The notes beneath the pieces are model-generated. The model did no database searches, was not told the origin of the DNA, and saw only the letters and a list, made by a program, of their open reading frames with translations. A DNA stretch of 64,000 nt from Membranipora membranacea (Eukaryota > Bryozoa > Gymnolaemata > Cheilostomatida > Membraniporidae): contig OU612073.1 of assembly GCA_914767715.1 (NCBI GenBank), forward strand, positions 2,790,001 through 2,854,000. The letters are read 5' to 3'. Both the position numbers and the translations under genes were made by a program. Below are positions 1-12,000 of the stretch, one piece after another. Within the stretch, counting starts at the first letter, position 1; each line of letters opens with the position of its first letter.

Positions 1-119
1 CGACTCCACGAACCGAAAACAAAATTCAGAATGGGACAGATGATGTTTGTAATAACACTAACTCTCTTCCTGATTCAGGACTGTTTTCAGCTCAACAGAG
101 CATGAGCAACTCAAATTGA
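1..119 (+). CDS. C-terminal end of an upstream trypsin-like protease paralogue (gene 0), partial
   Basis: An open frame enters from the left edge (codons from base 3) and stops at TGA 117-119. Its last residues, with an acidic and Asn-rich stretch, then DSGLFS, then a Ser/Asn-rich end, resemble the C-terminus of gene 1 (CETDVNANDSGFESLSQANN). I infer that this is the tail of another member of the protease family whose catalytic part lies outside the window. It carries a DSGxxS motif at 72-89. Only about 38 codons are visible, so the assignment rests on the likeness of the tail and on the tandem position. Confidence 0.55.
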   Translation, partial: TPRTENKIQNGTDDVCNNTNSLPDSGLFSAQQSMSNSN

Positions 120-2515
120 GTGTTGATATGCCTAGCCCGAGCGACACTTTATTGACGGTTTGTCGCTTTTTTTCAAGATTTAAATTTGAAATCTAGATAT
201 AAATAACAGATCAAGAAACTAGTTCCTTATGAATGCATCGTCCGTGCTATTTTTCAATATTCACCGATTATTTTATCTTCATATTTAGCTGTCTAGTTGT
301 CCTTCACATCTGAACGCTTGATAGATAATAGATTTCTCACCTTCATTTTATCTTAATCAGAATTATACGCCCTTAACTTTTGGATTGTCTATCCATGACC
401 AGTGTATCTAATTTAGCAACCACTTTTAGTACTGAACACTTTTTCTCACAATTTGACTAAATACAATTACCGTTTATTATTGTTGAAACTCTTGTGTGGT
501 AGGGAAAGTAGGAGAAGTAGGAGCTGTAGAGGCACAGAAGTGGCAGGTACAGAAGGAATGCAGGAGTGGTAGCGGTAATAGCGGTTGGTAGCTTTTAAAA
601 GGGTGATTTAAGCGATAGTTCCACTACTATTTTGTGGGTAATAAGAGTGTTGACCTGACGCACCTATCATGCATCATATCATAAACTAATAGAAGAGTTT
701 TAGTACTTTTTTTCCTATAAAGATCAATTTCATTTAAACTTTCACCTAAAAACCTGGTTTTATGATCCAAATACATATTGGGCTTCAATATTGAGCAGTG
801 GAAATGAGTGTCATGTAAACTAATACTTGCTTTGTATTCTTTTTTCCCACATAAATCCCCATCCTTTTGTCCAATTATATCAGTGTACAAGGTCAGGAAA
901 TTAAGGCATTTGTTTGAAGTTTGAGTATATTCATCCCTTGCCAAATATGGTACTTGGGTTATCAATCATAAATAAGGCGGATTTGTAACAATCCTGTGGA
1001 AAAACTTCTATTCAATTGTCATTAGTCGCATGATGTAGACTAAAAATATCAAGTCTATGCGCTGAACATATTAGGTTCCTGCTCTAAGTTATGTACATGA
1101 CATAATTGTACTGTCTATTATCACTGGATTACTCACTGGATTACTCATGCTGATAGGAGATAGATACAAGGGCTGGAGTTTTAGTACTTAGATCATTGTG
1201 CCATGGATTGTTCCATTTTATTTCCATATGTGGCTTGGCAAGCTTTCCAGCAATTTGTATTTTATCTAAAATTCACAAGAAATCATGAAATAAATTGGTG
1301 TTAACACAATGACATTGATGCCACTGTCAAGAATGAAAAAACAGTACAAGGGTGACGTTGCGTATCGGGTCATTTTTCACATTATTGAAAATACATTTAG
1401 CCAAACCAAATACTGGTCTTCTTTTTTTCTCTCTGAGTACCGCATACAAGCTGAGGTGAATGAATTGAGAGGAAGCAGGAAAACTAGTATAACAATTGAA
1501 ATAATATCAACCAAAGCGTTGTCAATAACTATTTTCCTTCATCAATTCATCAACACACTGGGGTCCTGTGAGGGAAGGAAAATTTACTTACACTCCTGAC
1601 GTAAATATGTTATCAATTGCCAACTTTGAAAGCACCTCAATACAACTACCACCAACGGTCAACAATGGCTTATCTCTACGCCAAACAATGGTGACACATT
1701 TTGGTTTTCCCTACCAATCCACTGACACGCCAACAAAGGTGAACTTTGTATGTTATATATTGCCCTGTATCTTCACAACTATAACCTAAATTACTTGATG
1801 GGTAACATTATACTACACGCAATTCTTTATGTTGGATCATTTGGAGCCGAGGCTTGAATCTTCATCATACTTCAGCGTTACAATAGTGTTCAATTGGTGA
1901 TTAAATGGTGAGCAAGAAACTTTATCCTAAATCGTACACTGCGGGTGTACAACCTTTTATACGATTTCATCATGAGAGGATTTAAAAAAAGCGTTTCACG
2001 AAAATTTGGAAGGATTAGAGCCAGTTTATCTTTCAAGGTAGGTTTATCATACCATTTTATCATTCTTTTAAATGCAGCATATCTGTAGACGGCTCTTCTC
2101 CAATTGGACATCTGTAATAACACACATCATCATACCCAATCTGTACTGGAAGAAATGCTGACCACTCTCTTAAAGCTATAGTAATTTGTATTATTACTCC
2201 TCCCTAGATCTGAAATCCATGCTAGCTAATCAACAACCAAAATCCCATATCATAACAAAATATTGAATGAAATGGCAATAACTTCAAAGTCCTGACTTGA
2301 ATATATTTTAAGGTTTTGTCTTAATGCTGATTTAGCTAGGGGTCAGCTTGAATCAAATCTGTATCACAATCATTTCAATGAGAGGGCTCCTATATACATA
2401 TGCTGGAAGAAGTTGGTTATAAAATACTATTATTCCAAAACGACTGTATGTGAACAGGGTGAACAGGATGATTCCTATAAATATTGGCTCTGTACTCTTT
2501 ATGTTCTTTCCGTAG
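120..2515. other. Spacer / possible 5' exons of gene 1
   Basis: I see no recognisable gene here. The region is AT-rich, with a purine-rich patch at about 495-590 and small open frames such as 1309-1599 that match nothing I know. The first coding exon and promoter of gene 1 should lie here, since the exon at 2516 begins at a 3' splice site without an ATG, but I could not identify them. Confidence 0.5.
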
Positions 2516-5500
2516 AGCCGTTCCGGAGAGGAAAGAAAGAGAAACAAAAATCTGTCCCTACATAGCATACCACAGCAAGGTGTATCAGATGATGGTCAAG
2601 CAGAAAGGGAACAAGGCCATGTTGATCCAAAGAAAACTGTTATAGTTTCTCATGGAGCCAGCAATTTCTCAACAAGCACAAGCAGTTTAGAACAGGGAGA
2701 GCACTGCGCTGATGTAAGTCCTGATAGTGTTCCCCACCCGCTTCAGGACCAGTTTACTACAGGAGCCAGTTCTTCGATAGATAGTTCAGATCCAGGTGAT
2801 GTCTGTGACAACCAGCTATCTACCACACCACAATCACAGGTAAACAACCTACAGCCTAACTTTAAGGATGAAATTGACCTTAATTCTACTTATTGGTTAT
2901 AGAAGATGAAATTTATCTCAAGCAACCAAAATAGAACGTGGTACTTCCAATGTGCCCAGGAAATTCCAATGTCCAAAAACACTCATAGTCACGCCATCAC
3001 ACCATGAGAGCAACAAGTCTTATCTCTAAGTATCGCCTTGGTGATATCACATATCAAGTGCCAACAAAATGTGTGCCAATAAATAGACATTGCTTAACTT
3101 AAATTTCGGGTAAATGTTATCAAATTTCATGGAATCTTTCATAACAAACAAACTGAAATCTGGCACGGAGAAGTCGTAATAACGTTCTAATTCATTTTTC
3201 AAGCAAATTTACATTACAGGAACAGGAACTTAAAAGCTCAAGTGGTCTAAGACCTCCAGCAGCTGCCCCAAGGCCAAGTCAAATAAAACGATCTGCAGCC
3301 AAACATACAGCAAGTTCACTGACAGAGGCGAGAAAGGACGTACTCACTCCAGAAGATGAACCGGACACATCAGAAGATGAGACCACCACACATCGGGGAC
3401 AAAAGGCCATAACACTTCGTGTAGAGCTTCACTCCAGCAATGACGTTAGTAATCTATCTTGTTTTTCTGCTTATTCGATTGCTTATTTCATAACTAAAGG
3501 CTTGCTTCCTGAAAAATTTGAATCTCGTTGCAGTCTACTGACTACTGGGCTCAATTGAAGCCCAAGGTGTCAAACTTCAAAGTTCCAATCTTCTGTCAAC
3601 TGAACCGACTTACAAGTCAGTCTTGGTTCACCATAATTTTATAAGTTCAATCTTTATTTTTATTAATTACACAGGAATTTGAATTAGATCTGATGGTTTC
3701 ACTTATTCTCTTTTACTGTTTGCAGGCAGATGGTACTCCAAGTGGATGTCATCAAGATTCCGCATATAGCAGCGAAGAAGAAGGTGAATATTTACTTCAT
3801 GGTAACGTCTTGATAAGACCTCTTTGGATTTTTGAAACATCGGCAGTCATCAAAGTCTCGCCAAATACAGTTAAGAGCCTTCATAATTGTGTTTAAATTC
3901 TGATTTCTCCAAAAATTGAGTATTTGTATTTGACGAGAGCGCGGCAAATAACTAGCTTTGAATAAATTTTGCCTCATATTTTACTCACGCATGATGAATC
4001 TAACACATAAGCTGTGTTGCAAAGGACAACAATGGTGGAAAGGACTGAGCTGTGGGTGTAATGTATTAAGTAATGGGCTGGCTCATTAGCTCCATCAATC
4101 CATTCTTTTTTGGGGATTGTTGAACAGCTTAAAGTAGAAGACAACACTGGCTCCACTAAATATGTATTTGATGCAATTAACCTTCACCAGTAGGCAACAT
4201 ACTCAGTAATAGAAACCCAAGGTATAAGCTTTGGATCTGCACAACAGGGCAGTCAGTAGACCCTCTTCCCCATGGCTGTAATCAACTGAATTAAGTTGGG
4301 AAGCTATTAAAATCTCAAAGAAAATGCTTAATTTTTGTTATTGAAAACTTTTTGTAACTGAGATGACTGTTTATATATTAAGATTGACACAACAAAAGAT
4401 AACTGCTTCGATTCTAGAAAAAAATTTTTGTATACATCATTTTTTTCCAACAATATGTTTATTTGGAGAGTACAGGTATTTGTGATACTGAAACAAAATG
4501 GTGGAAGGGAGTTTGCAATTGAAATAATTAAAATTTTCAAATTTAACATTCATTTATAACATCCAACTTTAGAATGAGTACGTCATTACGCATCAAATAT
4601 CAAAATATAACTTTAGTGGTTGTCTGCCACTTTAATCGGTTACAGCACTTGCTTTTCACTGCCAGATAGTCGGTGCTGTAGGAGTAGTTGGTGATCGGGT
4701 TCAACTATTAATAGGGAAGCTTTCAAGGGTGATTGTTCCAGTGTATATTTTCCCATAGGTTATATATATATATCAGATTTGCTGCTGTCTCAGCTTCCCA
4801 CTGTCTGCCAGTCTGGCTGCTCAAGGGGTAGCATATCCAAATACAGCCCAATTTGATCATGCTTTATCCATGTAAACTGATTGTATTTATTATCATAATC
4901 TTTTGATTTATTTGACTAGATGCAGAAGAGGAAGCAGCTTATAATAACCAACTGAGCAATTTCTATGCCAAAGGTGGGAACCATTTAATCTCTCGACCTG
5001 GCTAATTGATTCGTCATGTGTTCATTTCATTATACATCTGGAGCGATCCAAAATTAATATAACAAGCTGATTTCAAAATATGAGGGAAAATTACCGTGAA
5101 TTTCTTGTCACAATAATAAATATTATTCTTTAATTCCAGATGATGAAGACCACTCAATTTCGCTCAATATATTGGGAGGAGAGCAGACTGTACCCCTACA
5201 GCGGCCGATGAGTACAAATGAAAACAACGAAGACCTCCCACCGCCAGACTCATGTGCGCAATCTCACAACAATGAGTTTGGAGAGTTTGAAATTAACGGA
5301 AAAGTTCTCAAATTAAGAGTAGATCCAGGCTTTAGGAGCTCAAGGGGCAATGAAATGGCTGAGAGTATGCAAGAGTTTGACAGCCCTATGGATAAAGTGC
5401 CTGATAGTCTCAAGAACGAGATAATCAGGTAGGCCAATAAATTAATAATTTCCTACTGTCTCGCCTCATGAGCGCCACATCTCCAAAAATTTCCTTGCAG

Positions 5501-7336
5501 GTTAATTTCTAACAGTATCAAATCAGCTGAGACGGCCGATGAAAGTTGGTAGATAATAAAATTGAAATTTAGATCGATTTATTTGTGTAGCTGAAAAAAG
5601 CTTCAGGAAAATGTTAGAAATAAGATCAGGTTCAGGTAAGTTTCTATTTTATCATAATATCATCCTGTTAATGATAATATTGTTACAATTAATTGGTATT
5701 ATTGCTCATTTTAAGGCTGTGTGATGAACATGCCGTGGATTTCTGCGAAATAACTCAACGCAGTGACCAATCACACCAAATCAATGTGTTTGGTAAGAAT
5801 GCCTCAGCTATCCAAGCAGACATCGATAAGTACACACAAAAAGTCAGCCCAAGCTTTCAAGTTGTCACACATGAGGTCCAAGAATATCTCTGGTACCATG
5901 AATACCAAAAGTCTACACGGTATAACCAAGACATGACACTGCGGATTTGCAAACTCACGTATTCGGACATTCAACACAAATGGGAACAAGAAGCCAGCGC
6001 AGCGTGCGAACTCGTTTTGATTGGAACCAATAAAAAGTCTTCCAGAGCTCATGACACTCTGTACGTCGCTTTCCCAGCGCACCTGGCCCTTGACAAACCG
6101 AAATGTTTGAAGTTATTGGAAAATAACAAAGATACAACCATAAGTAATATTCGGGAAACACTGCTGTATGGAGAAGCTCTGTTTGAGCTTCATATGCACA
6201 ATCGAAGTATTCCTTTAGAACTGATCAAACCACCAATGCTGGCATACGAACACTATTATACCAAAACTGGCCTTAAATGCGATCCTCCCCACATGAAATT
6301 CATGAAAGACATGGCAGTTGCTAGAATCGACGGAAACAAGATGAGCCAGGATGACAAGACTGAGATTATCAATTCCCTCAAAGAGAGGACCATGTTCGAA
6401 AGAAAGGCGAAGAAAGTGAAAATTTATGATGAAGTTTTGTCCCTGACAATTGAGAATCTTAAATGCATGGCACAGCGAGGTGTCCAATTCCGAGTGGGCC
6501 TAGGTGCAAGGATCCCTGCATTCCTGTTCAACAACAAAACCTGGGATGATGACATGGACTCCAAAGTTCCTGGTCGAAGAATAAGAGCAACTCGCCTTGA
6601 ATTCTGCACTCAGTAGTGAGTAAAAACAAAGCAAACCGCTTTAGGGAATAGCCTCTATACTAATCCTTAGTTAGACTGATTTTTTTGGACAAGAAAGAAA
6701 GTTTGCCACTTGCTATCATAATCAAAACAGCTTTGGAACACTAGCTACCTATACGTTCTCTACCTGATAAATGCCTCAGTTCAGATTGTAACGTGCACTT
6801 GTTCCAGTGCTCAAAATCTGCTTGGCCTGCTGGTGATGGCATTACGTAAACAAACACCTTGTGGTCATTAGAAGGTGGTTGTTAATGAACGCGAGACAAT
6901 AAAGCGTGCCCCTTGAACTGAGAAATAGATATACTTGAAGACTGAATTATCAGTTTACGTTAGCACTGCTTTGCAGTGTCACCACCATACTTACAACCGT
7001 GATGATTGTCTTATTTTCAGTCCATTGGTTGCTGGGCAATGTGGTATACTAGTGTACATGGAAGGTGGGGAAGATGATATTGAAACTCTTTACCCTGTTG
7101 CCATGTTTGTCGGAGAGGCAAAAGACAAGCCGGAATCTGGAGAGAACGTCTACCAAGCTGTCCTGCTTCAACCCAATATTGAGGATATAGAGGCTTATTA
7201 CTACAAAGAAGTCACTAATTTGAGGATACCACCAAATGCACGATCCTTGTCCCCAGTGCGGAACAAGGCTGTATGTGAAACAGATGTGAATGCAAATGAT
7301 TCAGGATTCGAGTCTTTAAGTCAGGCTAACAACTGA
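2516..7336 (+). CDS. Trypsin-fold protease family gene 1 (predicted His-Asp-Cys triad), 5' incomplete
   Basis: Exons are 2516-2839, 3220-3444, 3726-3783, 4920-4973, 5140-5428, 5716-6615 and 7021-7336 (TGA 7334-7336). All have AG/GT borders, and the phases join into one frame of 721 codons plus stop, without the missing start exon. The first exons code for a Ser/Thr/Glu-rich, probably disordered N-terminus. The 5140 exon has SLNILGGE and then NGKVLKLRV. The 900-bp exon has a small alpha/beta-like stretch (INVFGKNASAIQADIDKY), then the predicted catalytic His (AFPAH, codon 6080-6082) and Asp (KDMAVARID, codon 6308-6310). The last exon gives the predicted nucleophile Cys (VAGQCGILVY, codon 7040-7042) and a tail with DSGFES. 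His-Asp-Cys order and spacing (about 76 and 109 residues) fit a chymotrypsin fold, and GxCG replaces the usual GDSG. No signal peptide is seen. A TAG at 6614-6616 overlaps the last donor and is spliced out. Substrate and pathway are unknown. Confidence 0.75.
3998..4295. repeat. Dispersed repeats in intron 3 of gene 1
   Basis: Two repeat blocks abut. The first (3998-4128) is the reverse complement of 13868-14004. The second (4128-4295) matches 48003-48170 in the same orientation, including the stretch caccagtaggcaacatactc. The copies are imperfect and look like old interspersed elements. No terminal inverted repeats or coding capacity were found. Confidence 0.7.
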
Positions 7337-7593
7337 GGGAATTGAGGAATTGGCGTGATTTGGAGAAATAACCAGCGTATATGACATCAATTATTCCCTT
7401 ATAACAATTATTCCATTATAACAGCTTGTGAGTGAGACAGCTCACACTGAGTTTTGAACATGGAACTGGAAAATCATTATGCCTTGTTCTTTGCCATTGG
7501 ACAACCCCTATTAACAGTGTCCCACATCATTATTACAGACATTCAAATCAACAATAGCATCTATTAGATTGATAAAATTATGATCTTCTTATG

Positions 7594-7844
7594 ACCGGTT
7601 CACATTGTCCCAGATGACACTAGGATGCCATCCCAGATGCTTATCAGTCAGGAAAGTTTGACGCTTACGAACTTTCCTGATGCTATCCCAGACGGACCCA
7701 GACAGTCTGGGATTGTGTCATTTTCTGGTTCACATTGACTGGGATGGCTATCTGGGATGGCTATCTGGGATGAATGTTATAATGTGACTGACTGATAAGC
7801 ATCTTGGATGGCATCCTAGTGTCATCTGAGACAATGTGAACCAG
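7594..7844. mobile_element. MITE-like inverted-repeat element downstream of gene 1
   Basis: Arms of about 60 bp are inverted: ggttcacattgtcccagatg begins the left arm (7597), and the right arm ends ...gagacaatgtgaacc (7842). The inversion continues inward through a TGCTTATCAGTCA / TGACTGATAAGCA pair. No convincing target-site duplication was found. It would fall in the 3' UTR of gene 1 if the AATAAA at 8019-8024 is the polyadenylation signal. Confidence 0.65.
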
Positions 7845-9016
7845 CCACCAAAGATCACATTGTTCTTATTGCTTCTTATTCTTATTTCGCTGCTCTGGAA
7901 TTCCCAGGTTTTAGGAATCATCATACTTTGAATTGTATACAATATCCTTACACATATATTATCAACATTTATTTTGCTTCATTCTTATTTGTTGATACAA
8001 AAATTAAACTCAGTTTATAATAAATCTCACAGATAAGTTTTTTTTTGTGTTCGCAAGATTATGAGACCCCTAGTCTTCAGACTTGTCATTATCTCCTCCG
8101 CCTGAGTAGCGAGCTAGACAGACTCAAGTATTATTGAAAAATGAATTGCATTGAGTTAGTTTTGAGATACTCACCCAACTACGGATTGATAGGTCAAGTA
8201 GGGGTATCCTCTGGTTGAACTAATTGTTGACAAGGGGATTATTCCAATAAGTTTGATCCATCTTAAAATATGATTGTACATTGCATTGCCAAAAACTCTT
8301 GCCGGAAGCTCAACAACAAAATACAAGAAATTCATGAGTGCACAGGTAAACATTTATGGTTAAAGATGGCCCACTCTGAATGATCCTTTATTCTTATACC
8401 GAGTAGATACCAAACGGTCAGCAATCTGCCACTTGTTCCTAAAGTTGCCTACTCATGACTAAAGGGTAGACAACTTCTAGCACTTTATCAACTACATGGT
8501 TTCTGGTTTACTGATGCTGAAATTAAGTACTAATTATTGATACCATCGGGTTATATAAACAAGCAAAATCCCAACAATCGATCGATGTAATACCCTTTTC
8601 CCAAATTTATTGCTTGTTTTGCATTACTACTGCTTTCGGCAATTAGTTGCATAACAAATATTAAATGACATTGCGGTCTTGGATTTTCTGAGCATTATAG
8701 CGTATATAGCAAATGTTAGTTATACTGCTTTTGATGGGCACTGACAGACAAGGCAATATAATTTATAAAAAGCGAAATAATCATCAATGAAACTTCTGGA
8801 TGTACATATCTTTGTATACTACAGGTGGCTCTAGAATCACGGTTTCTTGAAAGGCATGGTAGAAATAATAGAATGTCGACAGCAGTGTTATTAAGAAATA
8901 ATCCATCAAGTCAAAATAACTGAAAGGAATCTCAAGGATATATTCATATATAAAGAGAAAACGGAATTTAATTTCTTAACAAGATTTGATGATCCAATAT
9001 GACAATCTCTTTTATG
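7845..9016. other. Intergenic spacer between convergent protease gene 1 and peroxidase A
   Basis: No coding exon recognised. It includes an AATAAA at 8019-8024 that could polyadenylate gene 1, about 680 bp past its stop. The rest is ordinary AT-rich sequence. Confidence 0.4.
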
Positions 9017-12000
9017 CTACAGAAGGGCACATGAATCGCCTTTGCTCATCTCAGTTGGAATAGGTGCAGCGCCACCGACCACGGCTTCTAACGGTTTAGT
9101 CTGGCCTGCATGAGGGGTGTCAATCATCTTTGTGAACGCCTACAACATGATGTTACATAATATGTTGTGTATTTATATTTTAGAGTCTATTTCAAGAATA
9201 TTAGCAACTGTTAAAAAATCATGAGCGTTAATAGGATTGTATAGCGATGATAATATGGATATAATTTTTTCTATGGCCAAGGGGATGCTATCACTCTAAA
9301 TACATTTAAGCTCAACTTGTTGAATATGTACCCTTTCATATTCGATTTCACTAGAAGATAGAGATAGTCAGGTAGTAAGTTTTTTTGATGTATTAATTGT
9401 TTATGTGTCTAGTGAAAACTTGCTTTCGAAAGACCTGTCTACACAAGAACATACAATGTAACAGGTGCTAGATATAATTTGACCGCTCGGGCAAGTGATT
9501 CATCCCTTTGGCTGTTCGTCTAATATCATGAACAAAAATTCAAGGCTTCAACCTACCTGTCCAAACTCATTCAGCCAGAGGATATTGTTTTTAGAGTACT
9601 CCTCAACAATTACGCTCGTCTCAGACAGTGTGGAATTGTCAGTGTTGTCCATGGCACATCTGCAAAAATAACAATTAACTCGTTGTATCTCTCAGTCAGA
9701 AGCAGGAATGGGTGTGTGTATCATTGTGATCAGAACAATTCATATTTAACTTCACGTCTTACAACCAAACCAATCAACACTATGCCCCTGGTGTCTAGAA
9801 ATTTAACTCTCTCCACAATGAGGACCCATACTTGGACTTAGAATAAAAGGGACTTAACTGGTTCTGTCCAAAAATGGTGTGCATTGTATTGTTGAATTAG
9901 TTTTGATGACATTACACAAACATCTTTTTTTTTTATTTGTGTCTATGTCATACTTATTAAACATGTGACAAGTTTTAAAAAAAAGAGCTTAAACATGGGA
10001 GCAATCTGATAGTTTGAAACTAGAGTTGAGACGACTTAGGTTATAGGCTTTCACATCTCTAACTTACTCTTACTTACTCCAACTGACTCACTCCAACCTT
10101 ACTAACTTACTAACTAACTTACTAACCTAACTTACGTACTTACTAACTAACCTACTAACTTACTCCAACAAACTCACTCCAACCAACTTACTCCAACAAC
10201 CTAACTTACTCTCCATTTGAGTTTACTGCGATGTCATATCTCAGACAGAGATCCGTGTTCAGCATCAGCCTGGTATGATTAGCTCCCACAGACCACTGCC
10301 AGCGCTGGTTGGCTCCTTCTGCTCCCTCAGGACCTGCATCGTGCTACAATGAGATTAATAGTACTACTGTTTTGTGCATTAAACTATTATTATTTGTACA
10401 TCAAATTATTATTTAATTTTTTTTTACAATTATTATTATGTATTATTTTTATTTAATCTGCTCCTTCCGCTCCTTTAGGACCTTTATCGTGCTACATGGA
10501 GAATAATATTATTACTGTTTTTTACAATAAATTATTATTTGTACATTAAAATTAATATTTAATTTTTTTTCAATTATTATCATTATTTATTATTTTAATT
10601 TAATCTGCTCCTTCTGCTCCTTTAGGACCTTCATCGCGCTACAAGGAGAATAATATTATTACTGTTTACAATAAATTATTATTATTTGTACATCAAATTA
10701 TTATTCAGTTTATTATAATTTCTTTTTGTTATTATTATTAATTATTATTTTAATTTAAATAGAAATTATTAACTTATATTAGACTATATTTTTAATATAT
10801 TAAACTGTGTTTACTACATTAAAGTACTGAAAAAGTACAGAAGATTATGAAATAAACTTGAATTGAATGGTCAACAGACTGTTCTTATACTGTTGGGTGG
10901 AGCTCCTCTCAACAGAAAAATAACAGAAGCTATAATATCAAATTGAGCCGGGGAACCTAACAAGTCCTACACACACAAAGTCTATGTGGTTTTCAATCGC
11001 TCTATTGTAAATTTTACCAGGTAGTGTATCCGAATAACTGTTCTTATCTACATGTATATCTTATTTTGATGTGTCAGGCTAGAAATATATTCAAATATCT
11101 TTACCTGTTGCCATTTCAAGTCCTGGAGCCCTCGATAGTAACCTACATCCAAATGTTGTTCACCTGGCCCATCGACCCAACCGTTTGTATATCCAGTAGC
11201 ATTTTTGTGAGCCTTGCCCAGTGTGTGCGCACCTATAATGATGTCAAACAAAAACGTTCATACTTTCATCACAGTTCGTTAGAGTGACCAAACTTATATT
11301 TTGTTCCAGTACCCTCTGTTTGGAATGTCACTTCCTGGTAATGTTACAGTGAGGGGTGCCGTTTCCGAGCAAGGCATTTTTTGTCTTTCATGAAAGGTGT
11401 TGGGATGCCAAGATAACTGGTCAAACCTTTTTTCTATAAAAGTATTTCAATGTCTTAGTGCAATCAACCAAAAATCAAATTACTTGAGAAGGGAGAAAGT
11501 TGATAATTGCAACACAAGGAAGTAAAAGTATCCAACAGAAGACACCTACCCATCAGAGCGACACATGATCTACTATCCATTCCAAATGCATGCAAGCACC
11601 ATAGTAAGACGTAGAATAAACCCTGCTTTTCATCAGGGAAGTCAGTCCGCTTTTCATATCCAACACCCCCATTGGTATCGCTGCAGTCCTGACGCCCGTA
11701 CCTGACCGTAATATCTAGATCCTCAGGCATAGATTTTTCAGCTGAAACACAAGAGCACAACTGTAGCATGATCAAGCCTGAGGATTTTGAAGTGAAAGTT
11801 ACTCATATTTATTTGCGAGACTAATCAGGTGTAGAACATCATTGTACCTCTTAAAGACTACCCAAAGACGAAAGAATGTTATAGCCAGGCAGTTACTTAT
11901 GATAAAATTGTGTCAAATTTACATGAATTACCAATGGTAGAATGGGTGCCTTCCATAAGGTTAACTCCCGTAGAAAGAGTAACTCATATTCTCTGCATTA

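Noticed and set aside
1309-1789. Two overlapping open frames that might be a small gene
   Set aside because: The peptides match no family I know, the composition is that of AT-rich noise, and no splice partners were found.
6614-6616. In-frame stop right at the end of the 900-bp exon in gene 1 (and TGA 38941, TAA 52604 in genes 2 and 3)
   Set aside because: These stops overlap the splice donor. A phase-2 exon followed by GTRAGT always reads NNG TRA, so the stop is automatic and not evidence for a short protein.
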